Shown piece by piece: positions 26,526-36,071 of a stretch of DNA of 61,164 nucleotides. This DNA comes from an uncultured Oscillospiraceae bacterium (GTDB lineage Bacteria > Bacillota > Clostridia > Oscillospirales > Oscillospiraceae). Each line of letters begins with the position of its first letter. Within the stretch, counting starts at the first letter, position 1. The notes under the pieces are model-generated. The model was not told where the DNA came from. It saw nothing but the letters and a program-made list of their open reading frames with translations, and searched no databases. Where the stretch lies: contig CAJFQQ010000013.1 in NCBI GenBank assembly GCA_904419145.1, forward strand, positions 1 to 61,164. The letters are read 5' to 3'. The position numbers were made by a program, and so were the translations under genes.

Positions 26526-27083
26526 TCAGACCTCCATCAGTTCCTTTTCCTTGGCAGCATAAAGCGCATCAATCTTTTTAATCATATCATCGGTGAGCTT
26601 CTGAATATCCTTTTCTGCGATTTTCAAATCATCCTCAGTAAGATCACCGCTCTTCTCCAGCTTCTTGAACTTCTCCATAGCGTCCCGCCGGATATTGCGG
26701 ATGGCGACCTTGCCGCCCTCGGCATACTTGGCGATCTGCTTGGTCAGCTCCTTGCGGCGCTCCTCTGTGAGCTGGGGAAACAGCAGGCGCAGGCTCTTGC
26801 CGTCATTGGAGGGGTTGATACCCAGATCCGACTCCTGAATCGCCTTTTCAATGGATCGAACCGCCGAGGTATCCCATGGCGTAATGACCAGGGAACGGGG
26901 GTCCGGAGAAGCGATGGACGCGATCTGCTGGATGGGGGTTGGGCTGCCGTAGTAGTCCACCATGATCCGGTCCAGCACCGCGGCGTTGGCCCGGCCGGCC
27001 CGGACCGCGGCGAAGTCCGCAGCCACAGAGTCGATGGACTTCTTCATCTTATCCTCAAAAACCTTGTATTCGTCTTTCAGCAT
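26526..27083 (-). CDS. frr: ribosome recycling factor
   Basis: 185 residues, exactly the family length, with the start MKKSIDSVAADFAAVRAGRA (after a short N-terminal extension MLKDEYKVFED) and the conserved PLTEERRKEL-like segment QLTEERRKELTKQIAKYAE. It splits post-termination ribosomes with EF-G. Four bases separate it from the pyrH stop. Confidence 0.97.
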   Translation of the reverse strand: MLKDEYKVFEDKMKKSIDSVAADFAAVRAGRANAAVLDRIMVDYYGSPTPIQQIASIASPDPRSLVITPWDTSAVRSIEKAIQESDLGINPSNDGKSLRLLFPQLTEERRKELTKQIAKYAEGGKVAIRNIRRDAMEKFKKLEKSGDLTEDDLKIAEKDIQKLTDDMIKKIDALYAAKEKELMEV

Positions 27084-27087
27084 GTCG

Positions 27088-27807
27088 TTAATCCTCCTTC
27101 ACAATTGTACCGATCTTCTCACCCTTCAGGGCGCGGATAATATTTTGGGGGTCCTTCAGCGCGAACACCAAAACGGGGATGTGGTTATCCATGCTGAGGC
27201 TGGTGGCGGTGGAATCCATCACCGCCAGGTGCTTGGCCAGCACCTCGTCATAGGTGATGGAGTCATATTTCACAGCGCTGGCATCCTTGTTGGGATCGGC
27301 GCTGTAGACGCCGTCGATATTCTTCGCCAGCAGGATTACGTCTGCGTTCACCTCAGCGGCCCGAAGCACCGCGGCGGTGTCGGTGGAGAAGAAGGGATTG
27401 CCGGTTCCGCAGCCGAAGATCACTACCCGGCCCTTCTCCAGATGGCGGATGGCCCGGGAGCGGATATAGGGCTCCGCCACCGCCCGCATCTCCACGGCGG
27501 TCTGGACCCGGACATCCACGCCCTTCTGCTCCAGCACGTCTGCCACTGCCAGACAGTTCATCGTTGTTGCCAGCATGCCCATGTGGTCGGCCCGGACCCG
27601 CTCCATGCGGCCGTTGCCATCCTTCAGGCCACGCCAGAAGTTGCCGCCGCCAATGACCACGCCCACCTGGACGCCCATGGCCACAGCCTCCTTGATCGCG
27701 TCACATACCTCACCAATAACCTGGAAATCCAGGCCAAAATGCTTTCCGCCCGCCAAGGCCTCACCGCTGATCTTCAGCAGCACTCTCCGATATACCGGCT
27801 CCCCCAT
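27088..27807 (-). CDS. pyrH: UMP kinase
   Basis: 239 residues. Amino-acid kinase fold with [14 protein letters not shown] at the start, [13 protein letters not shown], and [17 protein letters not shown], the hallmarks of bacterial UMP kinase, which phosphorylates UMP to UDP. First gene of the pyrH-frr-uppS-cdsA-dxr-rseP-ispG-polC operon; promoter at 27863-27891. Confidence 0.97.
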   Translation of the reverse strand: MGEPVYRRVLLKISGEALAGGKHFGLDFQVIGEVCDAIKEAVAMGVQVGVVIGGGNFWRGLKDGNGRMERVRADHMGMLATTMNCLAVADVLEQKGVDVRVQTAVEMRAVAEPYIRSRAIRHLEKGRVVIFGCGTGNPFFSTDTAAVLRAAEVNADVILLAKNIDGVYSADPNKDASAVKYDSITYDEVLAKHLAVMDSTATSLSMDNHIPVLVFALKDPQNIIRALKGEKIGTIVKED

Positions 27808-27862
27808 GGGCCACGTTCCTCCTGCATCCTCCGGGAACAGCCCCGGATAATTTTTCTATCCT

Positions 27863-27891
27863 ATTCTAATATAGTTTTGCCATTTTGGAAA
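27863..27891 (-). promoter_or_regulatory. promoter of the pyrH operon
   Basis: Minus strand TTTCCA (27886-27891), 17-bp spacer, TAGAAT (27863-27868), in an AT-rich 100-bp gap, about 55 bp before the pyrH ATG. Confidence 0.6.
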
Positions 27892-27917
27892 GAGGGAAAT
27901 TCAAAAATTTACAAAAG

Positions 27918-27986
27918 GTTCCGGATTTCCAATATCAGCCGGAACACACACCGGGCGCCGGACGGTGTACGGCCGCCCGGCGCCCA
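27918..27986 (-). terminator. tandem hairpins after the MFS gene
   Basis: First GGGCGCCGG/CCGGCGCCC (27953-27961 with 27978-27986), just after the MFS stop; then GTTCCGG/CCGGAAC (27918-27924 with 27939-27945), followed on the minus strand by CTTTTGTAAATTTTT. The second has the form of a terminator. Confidence 0.65.
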
Positions 27987-27992
27987 GCCTTC

Positions 27993-29279
27993 TCAGTCCT
28001 CCAGCGCCCAGATCTGCCGGTCACGCCGGAAGATCAGGCAGGTCACAACCCCCAGCACCGCCAGGACCAGAAACAGCAGCGCCGCGCCGCTGCCCTTCCC
28101 CGTGCCAAACAGGGCTGCCAAAAGCCCCGTTTCTCCCTGCCGGGCCATGAAGGGCTCCAGCACCCGGTCGATCAGCACACCGCTGAGGAGAGAGCCCAGT
28201 GGGATGGTGAAAAACTGCAGGGTATTCCGGGCTGCATAGACCCGCCCCTGGAGCTCCACCGGGATGGTGCTGCGCAGCAGGGCCTCCATGTTGGCGTTCA
28301 TCACCGGAATACCCAGCCAGGCAATCACCGCCCCCAGGCACCAGAGTCCCGGCCCCCGGCCCAGGGCCAGAAGCAGGTTCTCCGTGCTCATGGCCAGCAG
28401 CAGGCAGTTGCAGATGACCCGCACCCGGCTGCGGGGCCGGGGCAGCAGGGACACCGCCACGCTTCCCATCAGGTTTGCCGCGCCGCAGCAGGCGTTCACC
28501 AGGGCCAGCACGCTCTCCCCGCCGTTCGGCCGTGAGAGCAGCAGGGCCGGCAGCGCCGTCTGATACATCGCATAGGTCAGGTTGATCGCCGCCAGAAACA
28601 GCATCAAATCCAGAATCCCACGGTGGTTCCAAAGATACCGGAGCCCCGCCTTCGATGCCGTCAGCACCGGCTCCGGCGCATCGGTCCGGGGCACCGGCGG
28701 GATGCGGATGAACAGGGCCAGGGTGAGAAACGCCGCGGCAAAGGTCCCCAGATCAAAGAGGATCACCGCCCCCAGACCGCCCCAGCCGTAGAAGGCTGTA
28801 GCCAGCACCGGGGAGAGCATGGTCACCAGGGAGTTGGAGAGGGAGCGCAGGCCCCCCACCCGCTGATACTGCTCCGCCGGGGCCAGCACGCTGACCGCCA
28901 CCTCGCTGGCCGGCTGCTGGAGGGTATTCATAGCGCCGCTCAGTAGGTTCACCAGATAGATGTGCCACAGGGCCAGACGGCCGCTGTACAGCAGGAACAG
29001 TACTGCCACTGTGGTGACCGCGGCAAAGCTGTCGCACAGCAGCATGGTCCGCTTCTTGTCCCATCGGTCGCTGAGGGCCCCAGCAAAGAGGCTCAGCGCC
29101 ACATAGGGCGCGTAGGAACAGATGGTGAGGAGGGCGGTCGTCAGGGCCGAGCCCTCCTGGGTATAGGACCAGACGATGAGGGCATACCCGGTCATGGCGC
29201 TGCCCAGGGAGGACAGGGACTGGGTGGCCCACAGTGCGTAAAATGCTCCCATGGAATGGGAGACACATTTCTTTTTCAT
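27993..29279 (-). CDS. MFS efflux transporter (DHA3/Mef-like)
   Basis: 428 residues with about 12 membrane segments. FAGALSDRWDKKRTMLLCD between helices 2 and 3 is the MFS motif A, and NTLQQPASEVAVSVLAP resembles the DHA3 family that includes macrolide pump Mef(A). Its substrate is unknown. The SD (GGAGC) is built into a leader RNA with the layout of a translational attenuator (29280-29394) and a 24-codon leader ORF, which suggests induction by a ribosome-targeting compound. No promoter is visible between engB and this gene, so it is probably read from the tig/clp/lon/engB transcripts. Confidence 0.88.
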   Translation of the reverse strand: MKKKCVSHSMGAFYALWATQSLSSLGSAMTGYALIVWSYTQEGSALTTALLTICSYAPYVALSLFAGALSDRWDKKRTMLLCDSFAAVTTVAVLFLLYSGRLALWHIYLVNLLSGAMNTLQQPASEVAVSVLAPAEQYQRVGGLRSLSNSLVTMLSPVLATAFYGWGGLGAVILFDLGTFAAAFLTLALFIRIPPVPRTDAPEPVLTASKAGLRYLWNHRGILDLMLFLAAINLTYAMYQTALPALLLSRPNGGESVLALVNACCGAANLMGSVAVSLLPRPRSRVRVICNCLLLAMSTENLLLALGRGPGLWCLGAVIAWLGIPVMNANMEALLRSTIPVELQGRVYAARNTLQFFTIPLGSLLSGVLIDRVLEPFMARQGETGLLAALFGTGKGSGAALLFLVLAVLGVVTCLIFRRDRQIWALED

Positions 29280-29394
29280 GACTTTGCTCCTTCGTTTTTA
29301 TCATCTTCAGCAAGAAAGGTGCAAAGTCGGCGGGACGAAATCAGATATTTCGTTTCCGCTCCGTGCAGTTTCGTCCCGGGACCTTGCACGGAGC
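29280..29394 (-). promoter_or_regulatory. putative ermC-type translational attenuator of the MFS gene
   Basis: Three competing pairings are visible on the minus-strand RNA. Segments 1:2 (29385-29394 with 29358-29367) form a perfect 10-bp stem. Segments 3:4 (29318-29328 with 29280-29290) pair 10 of 11 bases; segment 4 contains the MFS Shine-Dalgarno GGAGC and ends against the ATG, so it is masked. The alternative pairing of 29369-29389 with 29319-29340 cannot coexist with either and would free the SD. The leader ORF (29341-29415) overlaps segments 1 and 2. This is the logic of ermC, cat and similar leaders. Confidence 0.75.
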
Positions 29395-29415
29395 TCTGTC
29401 AATACAGAATTTCAT
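29341..29415 (-). CDS. 24-codon putative leader peptide
   Basis: The ATG at 29415 is preceded by AAGGAAAGAG and lies 28 bp after the engB stop. The peptide begins MKFCIDRAPCKVPGR and ends RKRNI, rich in Arg/Lys and with three Cys. Codons 8-11 encode segment 1 of the attenuator and the stop codon abuts segment 3. A ribosome stalled around codons 4-6 would open the 1:2 stem. The peptide has no similarity I recognise; its role is inferred from position and RNA pairing. Confidence 0.65.
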   Translation of the reverse strand: MKFCIDRAPCKVPGRNCTERKRNI

Positions 29416-29442
29416 CGCGTGATCTCTTTCCTTCTCAATGAG

Positions 29443-30036
29443 TCACCGGCCCTCCATGGCCGCGGAAAGGAGGGCGATCAGTTCCTCCTTCCCGGTCCCC
29501 TTCTCCGCGGAAAACGGGACCAGCGCGTCCTCCGCCCGAAGGGCCAGGTTCTCCTGGATCCGGGAGAGGTTGGGCTCGATTTCCGATTTTTTCAGTTTAT
29601 CCAGTTTGTTGGCCACCACTACCAGGGGGCAGCCTGTATCAAAGAACCAGCGGGCCATGGTGCCGTCGTCAGCGGTGGGCTTGTGGCGGGCGTCCACGAT
29701 CATCACGCCGCAGGTGATGAGACCGGAGGCAAAATAGGCCTCCATCAGGGCGCCCCAGCGGTCCCGCTCGGCCTTGGAGACCTTGGCGTAGCCGTAGCCC
29801 GGCAGGTCCACCAAATATCCACAATCGTCAATATGAAAATAGTTGATCTGGGTGGTTTTTCCCGGGGAGGCACCCACCCGGGCCAGATTTTTTCGGCCCA
29901 CCAGGCGGTTGATGACGGAGCTCTTCCCCACGTTGGACCGGCCGGAAAAGGCCAGCTGGGGCTTTCCGTCCCGGAGAAACGCCTCCGGGCGTACCGCCGA
30001 GAGGACAAACTCCACGCGGTCAAAATGAATGGGCAT
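29443..30036 (-). CDS. engB: ribosome biogenesis GTP-binding protein YihA/YsxC (EngB)
   Basis: 197 residues from the ATG at 30036 with GAGGAGGAAT RBS. G1 GRSNVGKSS, G2 region SPGKTTQINYF, G3 DLPGYGYAKV, G4 NKLDK and G5 FSAEKG are all present. It acts in late 50S assembly. It follows lon, the usual clpX-lon-engB order in Firmicutes. Confidence 0.96.
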   Translation of the reverse strand: MPIHFDRVEFVLSAVRPEAFLRDGKPQLAFSGRSNVGKSSVINRLVGRKNLARVGASPGKTTQINYFHIDDCGYLVDLPGYGYAKVSKAERDRWGALMEAYFASGLITCGVMIVDARHKPTADDGTMARWFFDTGCPLVVVANKLDKLKKSEIEPNLSRIQENLALRAEDALVPFSAEKGTGKEELIALLSAAMEGR

Positions 30037-30104
30037 CGGGATTCCTCCTCTGCTCAAATACTCGAAAAGGGCGGACGGCTCACGCCGCCCGCCCAGGGAT
30101 TCTA

Positions 30105-32510
30105 TCAGCGTGTAACGGCAGGACGCCGCAGATCCACCGCCGGGTCCACAAAGGACACGTTGTACCCCTCCCGGCTGGCCGTCTCCGGATAGACCAGAGC
30201 CGCTGCCAGGACGGTGTCGATGGTCTCCGCCGGCACGAATTTCAGTCCTGCCCGGACGGTCTGGTCGATCTCCGACAGATCCTTCTCATTCTCCTTGGGG
30301 ATGATGACGGTCTTGATGCCGCTGCGGTAGGCGGCCATGGTTTTCTCCTTCAGACCGCCGATGGGCAGCACCCGCCCCCGGATGGTGACCTCGCCGGTCA
30401 TAGCCACATCCCCCTTCACCTTCCGGCCTGTAAGGGCGGAGAGCATGGCGGTGGTGATGGCAATGCCGGCGCTGGGGCCGTCCTTGGGCACCGCGCCCTC
30501 GGGGAAGTGGACATGGATGTCCTTGGTCTTATAGAAATCCGCCTCCAGACCCAGCTGTGCTGTGCGGCTGCGCAGGCAGCTGAGGGCCGCATGGGCGCTC
30601 TCCTTCATGACATCCCCCAGGTTGCCGGTGAGCTCCAGCTTGCCGGAGCCGTCCATGACATTGGCCTCCACCTCCAGCATTTCGCCGCCCACCTCGGTCC
30701 AGGCCAGGCCGTTCACCAGGCCCACCTCCTCTTTCCCGGTGAGGGACGTTCTGGTAAAGCGCACCGGGCCCAGCAGGTCGGCCAGGTTCTTCTCCGTCAC
30801 ACGGACCACCTTGCTGTCGCTCTCCACCATGTGCATCACGGCCTTCCGGCAGAGCTTGCCCAGCTGGCGCTCCAGCTGACGTACGCCGGACTCCCGGGTA
30901 TACCCGTCAATGACGGCGCGCAGGGCGTTGTCCGTCACCTGGAGGCGGCGCTTCTCCAATCCGTGCTCCTTCATCTGCTTGGGCAGGAGGTAGCGCCGTG
31001 CGATCTGGAGCTTCTCCTCGTCGGTATAGGAGCTCAGCTCGATGACCTCCATCCGGTCCAGCAGAGGCCGGGGGATGGTGTCAGTGGTGTTGGCTGTGGT
31101 GATAAACAGGACCTTGCTGAGGTCCACCGGGATCTCCAGGAAGTGGTCCCGGAAGGCGTAGTTCTGCTCGCTGTCCAGCACCTCCAGCAGCGCCGAGGCG
31201 GGATCGCCCCGGTGGTCCATGCCCAGTTTGTCGATCTCATCCAGCACCAGCAGCGGGTTCATGGAGCCGCTGCGGCTGATGGCGTCGATGATACGGCCGG
31301 GCATGGCGCCTATGTAGGTCTTGCGGTGGCCCCGGATCTCCGCCTCGTCGTGGACGCCGCCCAAACTCAGGCGGCTGAGCTTCCGGTTGAGGGCCTTGGC
31401 CACGGAGATGGCGATGGAGGTTTTGCCCACGCCCGGCGGTCCCACCAGGCAGATGATCTGCCCCCTGGCATCCGGATTCATCTGCTTGACGGCAATGAAT
31501 TCCAGGATCCGCTCCTTGACCTTGTCCAGCCCGTAGTGGTCCCGGTCCAGGATCTTCCGGGCCGCGGCCACATTGGCCCGCTCCTTGGTGGTCACGTTCC
31601 AGGGCATATCCAGGCACACGTCCAGGTAGTTGCGGATCACCGAGCCCTCGGCACTTCCGAAGGGCTGCTTGGCAAGGCGGTTGACCTCCTTGAGGAGCTT
31701 TTCCTCCACTTCTTCGTTGAGCTTGGCCGCTTTGATCCTATCCCGGTAGTCCTGGAGCTCGTTATCATCATCTTCCTCACCCAGCTCCCGGCGGATCACC
31801 TGCATCTGCTCCCGAAGAATGTGATCCTTCTGCACCTCTCCTACGTGCTGGCGGATCTTTCCTTCAATCTCCTGCTCAAAATTGATAATGTCAATTTCTC
31901 TGGTGAGCAGCTCATTCACCCGCTGCAGGCGCACCATAGGCCGTAGTTCTTCTAGGACCACCTGCTTATCCTGATGACGCAGCATTGCGTTCTGGGCAAT
32001 AAAATCTGCCAGATAACCAGGATCCCGGCTGTCAGCAACCACCCCCAGCAGTTCTTCATTCATCCGGGGCGCCAGCTCATAATAGTCATGGACATTTACA
32101 TAGGTCTGCCGCAGCAGGGCCTCCAGTTTTTCAGAGTTCGGATGGACCGTGGTCTCCGGGATCAGCTCCACATTCACTTGGAGATAGGGTTCCGTTTGCC
32201 ACAGGCGCTTCATCTGGGCGCGGCTCTTACCTTCTACCAGGATGCGGATGGCGCTTTCCGAGATACGGAGTACCTGTCGAATGGCAGCTACCGTCCCCAT
32301 GGTGTAAAGATCTTCCTCTTTGGGGAGATTGACCCCCACCTCTTTCTGCGCCACCAGAAAGAGATCCAGGTCGTTCTCCATGGCGCGCTCCAGCGCCCGG
32401 ATGGAGATTTCCCGCTCCACATCTACTGTGGCAGTCATTTGGGGAAAAACCGTCATGCCCCGCAGTGCCAGGGCAGGAATATTCATGGTTGTCACATCTT
32501 GTTGTTGCAT
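30105..32510 (-). CDS. lon: ATP-dependent endopeptidase Lon
   Basis: 801 residues. The LON substrate-binding domain (to about 205), AAA+ module with Walker A GPPGVGKT at 357-364, and the C-terminal serine-lysine protease with the catalytic Ser in KDGPSAG and Lys in GGLKEK. It degrades misfolded and regulatory proteins in the cytosol. A Shine-Dalgarno (GGAGAC) precedes the ATG. It lies 93 bp after clpX. Confidence 0.97.
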   Translation of the reverse strand: MQQQDVTTMNIPALALRGMTVFPQMTATVDVEREISIRALERAMENDLDLFLVAQKEVGVNLPKEEDLYTMGTVAAIRQVLRISESAIRILVEGKSRAQMKRLWQTEPYLQVNVELIPETTVHPNSEKLEALLRQTYVNVHDYYELAPRMNEELLGVVADSRDPGYLADFIAQNAMLRHQDKQVVLEELRPMVRLQRVNELLTREIDIINFEQEIEGKIRQHVGEVQKDHILREQMQVIRRELGEEDDDNELQDYRDRIKAAKLNEEVEEKLLKEVNRLAKQPFGSAEGSVIRNYLDVCLDMPWNVTTKERANVAAARKILDRDHYGLDKVKERILEFIAVKQMNPDARGQIICLVGPPGVGKTSIAISVAKALNRKLSRLSLGGVHDEAEIRGHRKTYIGAMPGRIIDAISRSGSMNPLLVLDEIDKLGMDHRGDPASALLEVLDSEQNYAFRDHFLEIPVDLSKVLFITTANTTDTIPRPLLDRMEVIELSSYTDEEKLQIARRYLLPKQMKEHGLEKRRLQVTDNALRAVIDGYTRESGVRQLERQLGKLCRKAVMHMVESDSKVVRVTEKNLADLLGPVRFTRTSLTGKEEVGLVNGLAWTEVGGEMLEVEANVMDGSGKLELTGNLGDVMKESAHAALSCLRSRTAQLGLEADFYKTKDIHVHFPEGAVPKDGPSAGIAITTAMLSALTGRKVKGDVAMTGEVTIRGRVLPIGGLKEKTMAAYRSGIKTVIIPKENEKDLSEIDQTVRAGLKFVPAETIDTVLAAALVYPETASREGYNVSFVDPAVDLRRPAVTR

Positions 32511-32603
32511 GGCTTATTTGGGTCTCCTTTCCGGCCCAGTATGAATTTTCCAAGCCGTATTGACCAAAAGGAGGTGCCTTTCCGACACCTCCTTTCTCGC
32601 ATG

Positions 32604-33872
32604 TTATGAAGCGGAGGCGGGCGCGTCATCCTGCTGCCGGCCGCTGTCAGTTTGATATGTCAGCTTCGGCGGCTCCTCGCCGCGAACACAGGCCGCGGTG
32701 ATGGTCACCCGCTCCACGTCGGGGCGGTCGGGGATGTCGTACATGATATCGGTCAGCAGGCCCTCCATCACCGCCCGCAGTCCGCGGGCACCGATATTAC
32801 GCTCAATGGCCTTATCGGCCACCGCCTCCAGGGCCTCCGGCTGAAACACCAACTCCACATCGTCAAAGGAAAACAGCTTCTGGTACTGCTTCACCAGGGC
32901 ATTCTTGGGCTCGGTCAGGATGCGCACCAGGTCCTCCCGTGTCAGGGAGTTCAGCGGCGCGATCACCGGCAGCCGCCCCACCAGCTCCGGGATGATCCCG
33001 AACTTCAGCAGGTCATGGGGCTGCACATCCTGCAGGATCTTCCCCACATCCCGGTCCTTCTTGCTCCGGATCTCGGAACCGAAGCCAATCCCCTTCTTAT
33101 CCAGACGCCGCTCGATGATCTTGTCGATGCCGTCGAACGCGCCGCCGCAGATAAAGAGGATATCATGGGTGTCGATCTGGATGAACTCCTGGTGGGGATG
33201 CTTGCGTCCCCCCTGGGGCGGCACATTGGCCACCGTACCCTCCAAAATTTTCAGCAGCGCCTGCTGCACACCCTCGCCGGATACGTCGCGGGTGATGGAG
33301 GTATTCTCGCTCTTGCGGGCGATCTTGTCGATCTCATCCACATAGATGATGCCCCGCTCCGCCAGCTCCACATCGTAGTCTGCGGCCTGGAGCAGGCGCA
33401 GGAGGATATTCTCCACATCGTCGCCCACATAGCCGGCCTCGGTGAGGGTGGTGGCGTCGGCAATGGCAAAGGGCACATTGAGCACCCGGGCCAGGGTCTG
33501 GGCAAACAGGGTCTTGCCGCTGCCGGTGGGGCCGATCATCAGGATGTTGCTCTTCTGCAGCTCCACGTCGTCCCCGCCGCCCAGGTAGATACGCTTATAG
33601 TGGTTGTAGACATTCACTGCCAAAGCAACCTTAGCAGTCTCCTGCCCCACCACATACTGGTCCAGGTACTCCTTGATCTCCCGGGGGGTGGGCAGCTGCT
33701 CCGGCGCCTCGTGGCTCTCGGCGTTCTTCTGCTCCTCATCATCCAGGATGCTCATACACAGCCGGATGCAGGAGTCGCAGATGCGCACACCCGGTCCCTG
33801 GATCATCCGCTCCACCTGCTCCTCACTGCGGCCACAGAAGGAACAGCGCAGAGACTTTTTCTCGTCGCTCAT
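32604..33872 (-). CDS. clpX: ATP-dependent Clp protease ATP-binding subunit ClpX
   Basis: 422 residues. N-terminal zinc domain with C10, C13, C32, C35; Walker A GPTGSGKT at 114-121; and the IGF loop (KKGIGFGSE) that docks on ClpP. Unfolds tagged substrates and feeds them to ClpP, encoded 6 bp upstream. Confidence 0.97.
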   Translation of the reverse strand: MSDEKKSLRCSFCGRSEEQVERMIQGPGVRICDSCIRLCMSILDDEEQKNAESHEAPEQLPTPREIKEYLDQYVVGQETAKVALAVNVYNHYKRIYLGGGDDVELQKSNILMIGPTGSGKTLFAQTLARVLNVPFAIADATTLTEAGYVGDDVENILLRLLQAADYDVELAERGIIYVDEIDKIARKSENTSITRDVSGEGVQQALLKILEGTVANVPPQGGRKHPHQEFIQIDTHDILFICGGAFDGIDKIIERRLDKKGIGFGSEIRSKKDRDVGKILQDVQPHDLLKFGIIPELVGRLPVIAPLNSLTREDLVRILTEPKNALVKQYQKLFSFDDVELVFQPEALEAVADKAIERNIGARGLRAVMEGLLTDIMYDIPDRPDVERVTITAACVRGEEPPKLTYQTDSGRQQDDAPASAS

Positions 33873-33878
33873 GGAATA

Positions 33879-34460
33879 TTACCTCGTATAGATAACCTTG
33901 TCAATGAGGCCGTACTCCCGGGCCTCCTCGGCGGACATGAAATTGTCCCGCTCACAGTCAGCGGTGATCTGCTCCACACTCTTGCCGGTGTTGGACGCCA
34001 TGATCTCATTGATCTTCTTCTTGATGGTCTCCAGGCGCTTCAGGTGGATCGCCATGTCGGTGACCTGTCCCTGGGTGCCGGCGGAGGGCTGGTGGATCAT
34101 AATCTCCGCATTGGGCAGGGCGATGCGCTTCCCCTTGGCGCCGCTGCTGAGGAGGAACGCCCCCATGCTGGCAGCCATGCCGATGCAGATAGTGGAAACA
34201 TCGCACTTGATATACTGCATGGTGTCATAGATGGCCATGCCGGCAGTAACGGAGCCGCCGGGGCTGTTGATATACAGTTGGATCTCCTTGTCCGGGTCCT
34301 GGGACTCCAGATACAGGAGCTGGGCCACCACAAGGCTGGCGCTGGTGTCGTTGACCTCCTCGCCCAGGAAGATGATCCGGTCGTTGAGCAGGCGGGAGAA
34401 AATGTCATAGGACCGCTCACCCCGGCTGGTCTGCTCTACTACGTAGGGAACTAAACTCAT
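33879..34460 (-). CDS. clpP: ATP-dependent Clp protease proteolytic subunit
   Basis: 193 residues. Catalytic Ser98 in GMAASMG and His123 in MIHQPSAG fall at the canonical positions. It forms the tetradecameric peptidase with ClpX. RBS AGGAGGT. A terminator-like hairpin and a second hairpin separate it from tig, so clpP may be controlled independently of tig. Confidence 0.97.
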   Translation of the reverse strand: MSLVPYVVEQTSRGERSYDIFSRLLNDRIIFLGEEVNDTSASLVVAQLLYLESQDPDKEIQLYINSPGGSVTAGMAIYDTMQYIKCDVSTICIGMAASMGAFLLSSGAKGKRIALPNAEIMIHQPSAGTQGQVTDMAIHLKRLETIKKKINEIMASNTGKSVEQITADCERDNFMSAEEAREYGLIDKVIYTR

Positions 34461-34504
34461 GGAAACTACCTCCTAGATGCCTCCTGCGCACACACGCAGC
34501 AGCG

Positions 34505-34529
34505 GTTATCATACAAAGCCTATGATAAC
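34505..34529. promoter_or_regulatory. hairpin in the clpP leader
   Basis: GTTATCATA/TATGATAAC, 9 bp with a 7-nt loop (34505-34529), about 45 bp before the clpP ATG. It is AT-rich in a GC-rich genome. It may be an mRNA structure or a dyad binding site; it does not match the CtsR heptad repeat. Confidence 0.4.
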
Positions 34530-34560
34530 CAGATCAGGGAAACTTTAACGCTCCCCTGCC

Positions 34561-34592
34561 AAAAAAGCGCGGGAGGGGCCGGCCCCTCCCGG
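34561..34592 (-). terminator. terminator between tig and clpP
   Basis: GGGAGGGG/CCCCTCCC palindrome (34571-34590) extended by flanking pairs, followed on the minus strand by GCGC and six T (34561-34566). It is 16 bp past the tig stop. Confidence 0.8.
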
Positions 34593-34607
34593 CAATGGGT
34601 TTTTCTC

Positions 34608-35981
34608 TTACTCCGCGGCGGGTGCCTCAGCGGGGGTCTCCTCCGCAGCCTCGGCCTCGGCGGCCTCGTCCTTCTCCTCCGCCTTCTTGGCGCTCTTCTT
34701 CTCCTCGGGCTTGGTGGCCTTGGCGCTGTCCACCACGATCTTCACCACCTTCTGGTTGGTGAGCTGGCCCCGGATGCTGTCGGCGGTGATGTACTTCTTC
34801 AGATCCTCGGCCTTCATGCCGTACTGCTCCGCCATCTTGTCATACTCTGCGTTGATCTCCTCCTCGGAGACCTCCACGTTCTCCGCCTTGGCAATGGCAT
34901 CCATGGCGAGCCCCAGCTTCACCTGCCGCAGGGCGGGCTCCTGGGCCTGGCCCAGCAGATCCTCCTCGGTCATGTTGGTCAGCTTCAGGTACTGCTCATA
35001 GGGGATGCCCTGCTGCTGGATCTGCAGCTTCAGGTTCTCCACGAAGCGCTTGGCCTGCTCCTCCACCATGGCGTCGGGCACGTCGCAGGTGATGCCGTCG
35101 GCCACCTTGCCCATGAGGTCATCCTCAAAGGCCTGGTCGGCGGCCTGCTGCCGGTCGGCAGTCATCTTGGCCTTGATATCCTTCTTCAGGTCGGCCAGAG
35201 TGTCGAACTCACTGACATCCTTGGCAAACTCGTCATCGATAGCGGGAACTTCCTTGACCTTCACGGCGTTAACCTTCACATGGAACACCACGGCCTTTCC
35301 GGCCAGATCCTTGTGGTAGTCCTCGGGGAAGGTGATGTCGATGTCCTTCTCCTCCTCGGCCTTCATGCCGATGATCTGGTCCTCAAATCCGGGGACAAAG
35401 GAGCCGGAACCGATCTCCAGGTCGAAGCCCTCGCCCTTGCCGCCGTCAAAGGGCTTGCCGTTGTCAAAGCCCTCGTAGTCGATATTGGCCACGTCGCCCT
35501 TCTTCACCTTCCGGTCCACGCTGACCAGACGGCTGTTGCGCTCTGCCATATCTTTCAGGCGCTGGTTGACGTCGGCGGCAGGTACCTTCACCTCTGCCTT
35601 GGGGGCCTCCAGGCCCTTGTACTGGCCCAGGGTCACCTCGGGATACACGGGGACGGTAGCCTTGAAGGAGAAGCCGTCCTTGCCTACGTCCAGCAGCTCC
35701 ACCTCGGGATAGCCCACAACCTCCAGCTTCTCGCTCTCCACAGCGGCAGCATAGGCCTCGGGCATCGCTATATTGATGGCCTCATCGTAAAACACTCCCA
35801 CGCCATACAGGCTCTCGATCATCTTGCGGGGAGCTTTGCCCTTGCGGAAGCCAGGCACGTTCACCTGATTACGCACCTTGCGGTAGGCCTTTTCGATGGC
35901 AGCCTCAAAGGTCTCAGCGTCGACCTCCACGGTCAGCGCCACCCTGCTTTTTTCCAGTTTTTCACAATTCTTAACACTCAT
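34608..35981 (-). CDS. tig: trigger factor
   Basis: 457 residues. The N-terminal ribosome-binding domain has the signature GFRKGKAPRKMIE at about 45-57 (for L23 docking), a central FKBP-type peptidyl-prolyl isomerase domain follows (KKGDVANIDYEGFDNGKPFDGG), then the helical chaperone domain and an Ala/Glu/Lys-rich tail. Cotranslational folding factor. RBS GGAGG. The tig-clpP-clpX-lon order is conserved in Firmicutes. Confidence 0.96.
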   Translation of the reverse strand: MSVKNCEKLEKSRVALTVEVDAETFEAAIEKAYRKVRNQVNVPGFRKGKAPRKMIESLYGVGVFYDEAINIAMPEAYAAAVESEKLEVVGYPEVELLDVGKDGFSFKATVPVYPEVTLGQYKGLEAPKAEVKVPAADVNQRLKDMAERNSRLVSVDRKVKKGDVANIDYEGFDNGKPFDGGKGEGFDLEIGSGSFVPGFEDQIIGMKAEEEKDIDITFPEDYHKDLAGKAVVFHVKVNAVKVKEVPAIDDEFAKDVSEFDTLADLKKDIKAKMTADRQQAADQAFEDDLMGKVADGITCDVPDAMVEEQAKRFVENLKLQIQQQGIPYEQYLKLTNMTEEDLLGQAQEPALRQVKLGLAMDAIAKAENVEVSEEEINAEYDKMAEQYGMKAEDLKKYITADSIRGQLTNQKVVKIVVDSAKATKPEEKKSAKKAEEKDEAAEAEAAEETPAEAPAAE

Positions 35982-36071
35982 CTTTTCTATTTCCTCCGTT
36001 TACTTGCCTACCTACGTCAGGCAAATTTGTATTTTAGCATAGATATATGAAAAAATCTACTGTTTTTTCCG

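Noticed and set aside
34505-34529. CtsR operator upstream of clpP
   Set aside because: The dyad GTTATCATA/TATGATAAC does not contain the GGTCAAA heptad repeat that CtsR binds.
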